Positions 1-5,445 of a stretch of 8,547 nucleotides of DNA are shown piece after piece. The number at the start of each line of letters is the position of its first letter. Position 1 is the stretch's first letter. The translations under genes and the position numbers were made by a program. The stretch covers positions 1 to 8,547 of the forward strand of contig JAPKCP010000140.1 in the NCBI GenBank assembly GCA_028822885.1. Direction: 5' to 3'. This DNA comes from Yoonia sp. (GTDB lineage Bacteria > Pseudomonadota > Alphaproteobacteria > Rhodobacterales > Rhodobacteraceae). The notes below the pieces were generated by a model that ran no database searches, had not been told where the DNA came from, and saw only the letters and a program-made list of their open reading frames with translations.

Positions 1-32
1 CGAACACAACAACACCAAATCGGAGCTGATCC

Positions 33-377
33 ATGCCCAAACACCGCGTCCTCACTGAATTTGGCATGGGCACATCGCTGCGCCGCCAAGACTACACCCA
101 AGCCGCCAAACGGGCGTTGCAAGACGCGCTTTGGCACAATTCGATCAACATGGCCGAACTCTTTGGCTTCCCAAAAGAAGCTATGATCATCGACGTGGAA
201 ATCGCGGTGCAGGAACCGGATCAAGTCGACACAAACGCCCTGCTCGACATTTTCCCATATGGCCAGCCCAACGTCACAGTCCACCACGGTGGGCTTGATA
301 TCCCCCGCCCCGACGGCAAGCCAACGGTCATCGCGAACGCCGCAATTAACGTGTCATTCATGATGGAGCGGGCATAA
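33..377 (+). CDS. Lin0512 family protein, first of a tandem pair
   Basis: This 114-residue protein resembles the small, uncharacterised Lin0512 family; no biochemical role is known to me. It has the N-terminal GMG turn (residues 11-13), a DY..AA.RA..DA helix (20-31), an M-x-V-x-VQEPD strand and turn (51-63), a P-x-G turn (75-77), a GG pair (86-87) and a C-terminal VIANAA segment (99-104). There is no signal peptide or membrane segment, so it is probably cytoplasmic. The ATG at 33 has a GGAG at 22-25, seven bases upstream, and an in-frame stop at 27-29 rules out a longer in-frame start. Its stop overlaps the start of the next gene by one base (TAATG), and that neighbour is a clear homologue. 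Family assignment is from recognition of the conserved pattern; function is unknown. Confidence 0.85.
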   Translation: MPKHRVLTEFGMGTSLRRQDYTQAAKRALQDALWHNSINMAELFGFPKEAMIIDVEIAVQEPDQVDTNALLDIFPYGQPNVTVHHGGLDIPRPDGKPTVIANAAINVSFMMERA

Positions 378-742
378 TGGATCATCGCATTATCATTGAG
401 ATGGGTATGGGCAATGACCTGCACGGCATGGATTACCAAAAAGCCGCACGCCGGGCGATTGAAGACGCGTTCCGTCATTCGACCCTCCCCATTTTCCAGA
501 GCATTAACCTGCCAACCGACGCTATGCGCGTGCAAGTGACCGTTGGCGTACAAGAACCCGACAAACTCGACACGGCGGCCCTCGCCGACATGCTCCCTCG
601 CGGCAACGCGACCGTGATCGCGACCAAAGGTGGGCACAACGTCCACAACGCTGAAACAAACGATACAGCGGTCATTGCGACTGCGGCGGTGGAGGCATTC
701 CTGCCAGACCAATCCAGCGCTTGGAAGCAAAGCAAAACCTAA
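377..742 (+). CDS. Lin0512 family protein, second of a tandem pair
   Basis: This 121-residue protein is a paralogue of the preceding gene. Shared positions include GMG (10-12), DY.KAARRAIEDA (19-31), M-x-V-x-VGVQEPD (50-62), DTAALAD (65-71), P-x-G (74-76), GG (85-86) and VIATAA (99-104). It differs by an insertion before the last block and a short polar tail (about 110-121). It looks soluble. The ATG at 377 overlaps the previous stop by one base, and a GGAG at 365-368 inside the upstream gene can serve as its ribosome binding site, so translational coupling is likely. The pair may form a heteromer, but that is inference. The function of the family is unknown. Confidence 0.85.
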   Translation: MDHRIIIEMGMGNDLHGMDYQKAARRAIEDAFRHSTLPIFQSINLPTDAMRVQVTVGVQEPDKLDTAALADMLPRGNATVIATKGGHNVHNAETNDTAVIATAAVEAFLPDQSSAWKQSKT

Positions 743-780
743 CGGCTTCTTCTGGTGACAACATCTTCGGCAAAGGCACA

Positions 781-804
781 TATCAGGGCTGGATAGCCCT
801 GATA
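781..804. terminator. perfect inverted repeat after the Lin0512 pair, possible terminator
   Basis: Positions 781-790 (TATCAGGGCT) and 795-804 (AGCCCTGATA) are exact reverse complements around a 4-base GGAT loop. The hairpin starts 38 bases after the stop of the second Lin0512 gene, a normal place for a terminator. The bases that follow (AATATCG) contain no T tract, so it is not a textbook intrinsic terminator. It could instead stabilise the 3' end of the message or act as a symmetric binding site. Confidence 0.45.
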
Positions 805-918
805 AATATCGTGTGCGCGTTAGCGCTCAATCAGGTCGCATATCCGCACACAATTTCAAGTTGGCAGCAGCCGCCAGTGCCGTAAGTACTGCGGCAACAC
901 CATCTGAAAGGACCACCC

Positions 919-1449
919 ATGACCAAATTGCTCGGTATTTCCGGCGCGTTACGCGCAAACTCGACAAACACAATGCTGATCCGCAATGCAGCAACCGCTT
1001 TCAACGCAGACACCTTCCAAGAGGCCGACCTGCACTTGCCGCTCTATGATGGCGATGTCGAAGAAAACGAAGGCATCCCCGCAGCAGTTCAAGCGCTAGC
1101 CGATCAAATCGCCAACGCTGACGCCATCATCATTTCGACTCCGGAATATAATAAAGGGATATCTGGCGTCCTTAAAAATGCGCTCGATTGGGTGAGCCGT
1201 GTAGAGGGCGCGCCTTGGGCCAATAAACCCGTCGCAATCATGTCAGCGACGGCTGGCCGCTCCGGCGGTGAACGGGCTCAAACAAATCTGGTTGCTGCCC
1301 TCGCCCCCTTCCGCCCGCACCTTATTTTGGGTCCAGAGGTCCTTATCGGGGCAAATTATCAAAGCTTCGATGACGCTGGCATCCTCACAAATGAAATCAG
1401 TCAAAAAGCACTTATGGACCTGATGGCCCGCCTCAAAGCTGCAATTTAG
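919..1449 (+). CDS. NADPH-dependent FMN reductase (flavodoxin-like fold)
   Basis: This 176-residue soluble protein belongs to the NADPH-dependent FMN reductase family that includes the quinone/chromate reductase ChrR/YieF. These enzymes bind FMN and reduce flavin, quinones or other electrophiles with NAD(P)H. The N-terminal strand and phosphate-binding loop GISGALRANSTN (residues 6-17) matches the G-S-L-R-x-x-S-x-N pattern. The PEYN (75-78) followed by LKNALDW (85-91) is the family signature near the flavin ring, and SATAGRSGG (109-117) fits the third flavin-contact loop. Length is close to that of ChrR. AAAGGA at 907-912 precedes the ATG by six bases. The stop overlaps the tail of the minus-strand VOC remnant by four bases. 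The physiological substrate cannot be read from sequence. Confidence 0.9.
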   Translation: MTKLLGISGALRANSTNTMLIRNAATAFNADTFQEADLHLPLYDGDVEENEGIPAAVQALADQIANADAIIISTPEYNKGISGVLKNALDWVSRVEGAPWANKPVAIMSATAGRSGGERAQTNLVAALAPFRPHLILGPEVLIGANYQSFDDAGILTNEISQKALMDLMARLKAAI

Positions 1450-1832
1450 ACACCGTTTGCCACCTCGATCAGGATCCCTGACGTGAACAGACATGATCGG
1501 CCCTGTTGCCCCTGTGCGGGCGATCGGGCCATCTGCAACCAACATGCCCAACCTTGCTAAAGGTACGATCCAGAGCTTGATTGGTGTCTCACTTAGAAAA
1601 TACAGATCAGCGCTTCCCAGAACCGGGGTCCTTGCATGTGGCACAAAAAGGGGACTCGACCGCGTGAAGGTTGATCTTTTGATCTCCAAACTTCAGGGCC
1701 CAACGGATCGCCCCCCGCTTTTGGCTGAAATTGCTTTTCAATCGTCCCCAAAAGGTCACTATAAAAGGCGTTCATTGTATCAATGTCTGCGACAGTCAAA
1801 ACAAGATGATCAAGCGATGTGACTGCTGGCAT
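1446..1832 (-). pseudogene. degraded VOC (glyoxalase/bleomycin-resistance) family gene
   Basis: The minus strand carries a recognisable VOC-family protein broken across reading frames. The start is intact: GGAAAGG (1841-1847) precedes the ATG at 1832, which opens MPAVTSLDHLVLTVADID, then FYSDLLG. The frame is lost at a run of six C (1711-1716). The expected FGDQKINLH continues in the next frame, shifts again at a run of five A (1645-1649), and resumes as FVPHARTPVLGSADLYFLS through RTGATGPIMSVHVRDPD. At about 1463-1473 the usual GNL is missing and the ending IEVANGV-stop lies in another frame. Translation from 1832 would stop early, at 1593. Undoing all three lesions gives about 131 residues, a normal length for a single-domain VOC protein. 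The two homopolymer shifts could be sequencing errors; the third looks like a true deletion. Confidence 0.82.
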
Positions 1833-1867
1833 TTGCACGCCCTTTCCAATCAGGTTAGGCACTCACA

Positions 1868-2665
1868 ATGCAATCTAATCCACACCAGACACAATCCATC
1901 ACTGACACGCTCGATCCAGCGCGCGCACAAGCGTTGCAGGCAACACTTGGCTTAGATCCGTCTATCCAAAGTGGCGATGCGCTACCGCCCTTTGCACATC
2001 ACATCTACTTTTGGGATCCTCAAACCCAAGGCGCACTTGGGATTGACGGTCATCCTGCAACTGGCGGCTTCATTCCAGACCTAGGATTGCCGCGACGCAT
2101 GTGGGCAGCGGGCCGTATCGTGCAACACCAACCTCTCCGGGCCGGGATCAAAGCCGAAAAGATCAGCACCGTCGAAGGCGTAACCCGCAAGGACGGGCAG
2201 TCCGGCCCCTTGGCATTTGTTCGCATCCGTCATGACATCAGACAGCGCCACGCGCTTACCGTGACCGAATGGCAAGAACTCGTCTACCGACCTGCGGATG
2301 CTCCTGCTGCAGCACCCAAACTGGCACCAACCGTGGCTGCCCACAGCGAACCAATTGCATTCACATCAACACAGCTGTTTCGCTATTCCGCGTTAACCTT
2401 TAACGGCCACCGCATCCATTACGATGCAGATTATGCACGTAACGTTGAAGGCTACGCTGGGCTTGTCGTACATGGCCCCTTGCTCGCACATCTCATGATG
2501 CAACTTGCAACAAAGCTGTACGGCACATTCACCGATTTCAGCTACCGCGGGTCATCACCCTTAATCTTGGGCGAAGCCGCTACACTTTGTGCAAACGACG
2601 GCCAATTCTGGGTACGCGGCGGCGACGGACGGCTCTGCACCAGTGGCCAAATCGCTGTCGCCTGA
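1868..2665 (+). CDS. MaoC/HTD2-type hot-dog acyl-CoA hydratase (3-methylfumaryl/mesaconyl-C4-CoA hydratase-like)
   Basis: This 265-residue protein looks like a double hot-dog hydratase of the FAS1-like/HTD2 MaoC group, which includes 3-methylfumaryl-CoA (mesaconyl-C4-CoA) hydratase. Such enzymes add or remove water across an enoyl-CoA double bond. The N-terminal half has the DGHP turn (60-63) and LPRRMWA (74-80), typical of this group. The C-terminal half has FRYSALTFNGHRIHYD (171-186), the counterpart of the R-hydratase motif, with Asn179 where classical MaoC enzymes have the catalytic Asp and with His184 retained. VHGPLLAHL (201-209) follows. There is no signal peptide. The start has only a loose AGGTTAGG (1852-1859) upstream. 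It lies 35 bp from and divergent to the VOC remnant. No CoA ligase, CoA transferase or lyase is adjacent, so the substrate is unassigned; exact hydratase identity is inference. Confidence 0.78.
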   Translation: MQSNPHQTQSITDTLDPARAQALQATLGLDPSIQSGDALPPFAHHIYFWDPQTQGALGIDGHPATGGFIPDLGLPRRMWAAGRIVQHQPLRAGIKAEKISTVEGVTRKDGQSGPLAFVRIRHDIRQRHALTVTEWQELVYRPADAPAAAPKLAPTVAAHSEPIAFTSTQLFRYSALTFNGHRIHYDADYARNVEGYAGLVVHGPLLAHLMMQLATKLYGTFTDFSYRGSSPLILGEAATLCANDGQFWVRGGDGRLCTSGQIAVA

Positions 2666-2777
2666 CGTTTTGCAGCTAGGCCCGTATTCATTTCGCCAAA
2701 ACAACTCATTATACTACCTGCCCCAAATACTCGGGTCACGTTCAACGCACTGCTCGCCGCAGGCGGCCTTCAAGGCC

Positions 2778-3818
2778 TTATAGGTTCTGATCGGCCTGAA
2801 ACGCTTCGGGAATCCGGTCGACCCCATCCAGCACCAAATCAGCCATGACATCGCCCACCAGCGGCGCCATGCCAAACCCAATCTTGAACCCACCATTGGC
2901 CACATAAGCCCCATCCTCAAAAGGATGACGGCCAAGCATTGGTGCCCGACTTCTGGATCTGGGGCGTACACCTGCCCAGCGCTCAATGACACGTGCCTGT
3001 GTCAAGATCGGAAACGCAGCCAAGGCGCGGCCATAAACATCGTCCAGTTGTTCGTCCACACTAATTGGGTCATCAAACTCGCGTTCCGACGTAGACCCAA
3101 TGGCGACGGTTCCATCGCTGTGTGGCACAATATGCAGCGCATCTGCAAAAAGCTGTGGCGCGCCGGGCGCTGCAAAATCAAGCAAAAGCGCCTGACCTTT
3201 GACGCCGTTGCCAACCTGCCGTGTGTGTTGGGCCGTCATGTCTTGCAGGCCTTGCCAACCCGTTGCCCACACGACTTTCCCTTCCGGCGACCCCGTTTCG
3301 ACAATCTGACCACCTAACTGCACGACCGCCGCGCCAAGCGCCCGTGTCGCACGCCTCGGATGGATCAATCCTGATAGCGTATCGCGCACGACAAATCCTG
3401 ACGGCGATGGCGGCGCCCACGCTCCAAGGTCCTTTGCCGGGATGACCTCCCAAACAGCACGACCTTCCCATAACTCCGCCGCTGTCGCAGCACGAAGCTG
3501 CGCCAAATCAACCGCAGCAGCATCTGCCAAAGGTTGCAACCGTCCTGACCGTGCGTAGCCAACATTTTGACCAGTCAGCGCTGTGACACCGCCCCAAAAA
3601 TCTTCTGCCAGCATCAGGCTCTCAAATTGAAACGCCTTTTTGCTGTTCCAATTCTCTGGCACATGCGGCGCAAGAGCGCCCACAATCCCGCCGCTCGCAC
3701 CCGAAGCCACACCGTTTGGATCTATCACTTGCACCTTTGCGCCACGCCGCGCACAGGCATATGCCACCGACAGGCCAAACACGCCTGCCCCCATGATCGT
3801 CACATCCGCGATTGCCAT
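2778..3818 (-). CDS. FAD-dependent oxidoreductase (DAO family), candidate separate MnmC oxidase half
   Basis: This 346-residue protein has a Rossmann FAD-binding start: MGAGVFG (9-15, a GxGxxG motif) and an acidic residue (Asp33) ending the second strand. ASGASGG (38-44) follows, as in glycine/sarcosine/D-amino-acid oxidases, and the C-terminal block GVRPRSRSRAPMLG (283-296) with NGGFKIGFGMAP (308-319) also contacts FAD in this family. Such enzymes oxidise C-N bonds of secondary or primary amines. The gene is divergent from mnmD, 65 bp away. In gamma-proteobacterial MnmC, an FAD/DAO domain is fused to the methyltransferase and converts cmnm5(s2)U to nm5(s2)U in tRNA, so that role is the leading hypothesis. 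A ThiO-like or other amine oxidase is the alternative. I chose the ATG at 3818 because the FAD fold begins there and TCCCC at 3829-3833 gives a GGGGA site; a longer reading frame reaches 3998 but crosses mnmD. Confidence 0.85.
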   Translation of the reverse strand: MAIADVTIMGAGVFGLSVAYACARRGAKVQVIDPNGVASGASGGIVGALAPHVPENWNSKKAFQFESLMLAEDFWGGVTALTGQNVGYARSGRLQPLADAAAVDLAQLRAATAAELWEGRAVWEVIPAKDLGAWAPPSPSGFVVRDTLSGLIHPRRATRALGAAVVQLGGQIVETGSPEGKVVWATGWQGLQDMTAQHTRQVGNGVKGQALLLDFAAPGAPQLFADALHIVPHSDGTVAIGSTSEREFDDPISVDEQLDDVYGRALAAFPILTQARVIERWAGVRPRSRSRAPMLGRHPFEDGAYVANGGFKIGFGMAPLVGDVMADLVLDGVDRIPEAFQADQNL

Positions 3819-3883
3819 TTCGTTGTCATCCCCGCAATGATGCCCCAACACCAAGGCACCCGCGACACGTAAGGCAAAACCGG
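3819..3883. promoter_or_regulatory. shared intergenic region between divergent oxidoreductase and mnmD
   Basis: The 65 bp between the two divergent starts must hold at least the 5' signals of both genes. I can see only the ribosome binding sites: GGGGA on the minus strand (3829-3833) and AAGG on the plus strand (3871-3874). No convincing -35/-10 pair or operator stands out. Back-to-back placement means the two could share control. Confidence 0.4.
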
Positions 3884-4573
3884 ATGAGCGACCAGACGAC
3901 AGACCTGACATGGCGCAAGACAGATCTTGGGGATGTGCCGATTTCGACGCGGTTTGATGATCCGTATTATTCGCTTGATAATGGGTTAGCGGAAACACGG
4001 CATGTGTTCCTTGATGGCAATGATCTACCTGCCCGATTTAGCGACCATTTCCACATCGCAGAGCTTGGCTTTGGAACGGGCTTAAATTTCCTCACGACTG
4101 TGCAGGCATGGACCAATGCAGGCAGCCCCGGCACTTGGCATTTCACCAGTTTTGAGGCCTTTCCACTGAACGTGGATGCCGTGAGCACCGCCCTTGCGGC
4201 CTTCCCAGAACTTTCAACATTTGTCCCATCCCTTTTGCGGATTTGGGATGCGGCCATGATTGCCCCCACTGAATATGCCAACGGTATCACGCTTGAGGTC
4301 ATCACCGGCGATGTCCGCCAAACTCTTCCCGCTTGGACTGCCAAGGCGGATGCATGGTTTCTTGATGGGTTTTCCCCAGCCAAGAACCCTGAAATGTGGG
4401 AAGAATCTGTGATGCGCGCCGTTGCCAACCATACAAAAATCGGTGGAACGCTCGCAACTTACACAGCCGCCGGTCACGTGCGCCGATCCTTGCAAAACGC
4501 TGGCTGCGCCGTCACCCGTGCGACCGGATTTGGCCGTAAACGCCACATGACCCGCGCCATAAAGGAAGCCTGA
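3884..4573 (+). CDS. mnmD: tRNA (5-methylaminomethyl-2-thiouridine)(34)-methyltransferase MnmD
   Basis: This 229-residue S-adenosylmethionine-dependent methyltransferase catalyses the last step of mnm5(s2)U34 formation, methylating nm5U at the wobble position of certain tRNAs. The SAM-binding motif AELGFGTGLNFL (59-70), the DAWFLDGFSPAKNPEMW block (156-172, with Asp161 as the expected catalytic acid) and GFGRKRHM (215-222) match the N-terminal domain of E. coli MnmC and stand-alone DUF752 proteins. The protein ends after the methyltransferase domain, so the oxidase half is not fused. I take the ATG at 3884, with AAGG at 3871-3874 upstream and a normal N-terminus (MSDQTTDLTW). A start at 3812 is open but would overlap the divergent oxidoreductase and adds an unfamiliar leader. 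The stop overlaps the next start (TGATG). Confidence 0.92.
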   Translation: MSDQTTDLTWRKTDLGDVPISTRFDDPYYSLDNGLAETRHVFLDGNDLPARFSDHFHIAELGFGTGLNFLTTVQAWTNAGSPGTWHFTSFEAFPLNVDAVSTALAAFPELSTFVPSLLRIWDAAMIAPTEYANGITLEVITGDVRQTLPAWTAKADAWFLDGFSPAKNPEMWEESVMRAVANHTKIGGTLATYTAAGHVRRSLQNAGCAVTRATGFGRKRHMTRAIKEA

Positions 4574-5445
4574 TGCAGTCCAATAACACCCGCCTCGGTA
4601 TCCTATATATGATCGTCACGACCCTCGTGTTTGCTTTACAAGATGGCATCTCGCGGCATTTGGCAGGCGAATACAGTGTTCTGATGATCGTTATGATCCG
4701 GTACTGGTTCTTTGCGGCCTTTGTGATTGCTATCGCCCGCCGTCAAGCCGGATCGATCCGGGCGGCAGCCGCAACAAAGCAACCCGCCCTCCAGATTTTC
4801 AGGGGTCTGCTGCTTGCCTTTGAGATTTGCGTGATGGTTCAAGGCTTTGTCCTGCTGGGTCTTGTCGAAAGTCATGCAATTTTCGCAAGCTATCCACTTC
4901 TTGTGGCAGCCCTATCAGGCCCGATATTGGGTGAAGCCGTCGGTTGGCGTCGTTGGGCCGCCATCGGCGTTGGCTTTGTTGGCGTTCTGATCATTTTGCA
5001 ACCGGGCATTACCGTCTTTGCACCCGCTGCCATTGTCCCTCTCGCCGCAGCCCTCATGTTCGCGCTGTATTCGCTTCTGACGCGCTATGCCGCCCGCAAA
5101 GACAGTGCGGCGACCAGCTTTTTCTGGACCGGAACAACAGGTGCTGTTTTGTTGACCCTCATCGGCATCTGGTTCTGGGAGCCACTGACAGGCCCTGATT
5201 GGATTTGGATGGGCGCACTTTGCATCTCGGGTGCAACAGGTCACTACCTACTGATCAAATGCTACGAAGTCGCAGAAGCCAGTGCGGTCCAACCCTTCGC
5301 CTACTTGCAGCTCGTGTTCGCCAGCGCCCTTGGGATAACGATTTTCGGTGAAGTCCTTGAACTGCATGTGGCCATTGGTGCAGGAATTGTCATTGCGTCT
5401 GGGCTGTTCACGGTTTGGCGCGCCCGTAAAGCGACGAAACCTTAA
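4573..5445 (+). CDS. DMT superfamily (EamA) inner-membrane transporter
   Basis: This 290-residue hydrophobic protein has the two-repeat EamA layout of drug/metabolite transporters. I count ten likely membrane segments, at about 8-24, 36-55, 74-97, 101-119, 127-147, 150-170, 182-201, 210-230, 239-259 and 265-283. Each half has a family-typical element: FALQDGISRHL near the first segment, and PFAYLQLVFASALGITIFGE (241-260) near the end of the second repeat. The C-terminus is short and basic. The substrate cannot be told; DMT members move amino acids, riboflavin, SAM, purines or other metabolites. The ATG overlaps the mnmD stop by one base and is preceded by AAGGA (4562-4566), indicating cotranscription and probable coupling. 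Its stop overlaps the convergent transglycosylase stop by four bases. Confidence 0.88.
   Translation: MQSNNTRLGILYMIVTTLVFALQDGISRHLAGEYSVLMIVMIRYWFFAAFVIAIARRQAGSIRAAAATKQPALQIFRGLLLAFEICVMVQGFVLLGLVESHAIFASYPLLVAALSGPILGEAVGWRRWAAIGVGFVGVLIILQPGITVFAPAAIVPLAAALMFALYSLLTRYAARKDSAATSFFWTGTTGAVLLTLIGIWFWEPLTGPDWIWMGALCISGATGHYLLIKCYEVAEASAVQPFAYLQLVFASALGITIFGEVLELHVAIGAGIVIASGLFTVWRARKATKP

Noticed and set aside
1..29. Possible tail of an upstream gene ending at the TGA at 27-29
   Set aside because: Only about nine codons are visible and nothing identifies them as coding; the stop is useful only to limit the start of the first Lin0512 gene.
221..781. 186-codon open frame on the minus strand
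   Set aside because: It lies opposite the two Lin0512 genes, whose family motifs and ribosome sites fit the plus strand; its translation shows no recognisable domain.
871..894. Imperfect inverted repeat CCGC(C)AGT / ACTGCGG upstream of the FMN reductase
   Set aside because: Seven pairs with a bulge in GC-rich sequence are expected by chance and no repeat of the motif is seen.
1493..1822. 109-codon plus-strand open frame opposite the VOC remnant
   Set aside because: The minus strand here encodes recognisable VOC segments in three frames; the plus-strand translation resembles nothing known and is a shadow.
2666..2777. Gap between the convergent hydratase and oxidoreductase genes, with short GGCC-type hairpins and an open frame reading RPVFISPKQL
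   Set aside because: The hairpins are only 4-6 bp with no T tract, and the open frame has no start of its own and too little length to support a gene.
3819..3998. Longer N-terminus for the FAD oxidoreductase
   Set aside because: It would add residues before the Rossmann strand that match nothing and would overlap the mnmD coding start; the ATG at 3818 fits the family.
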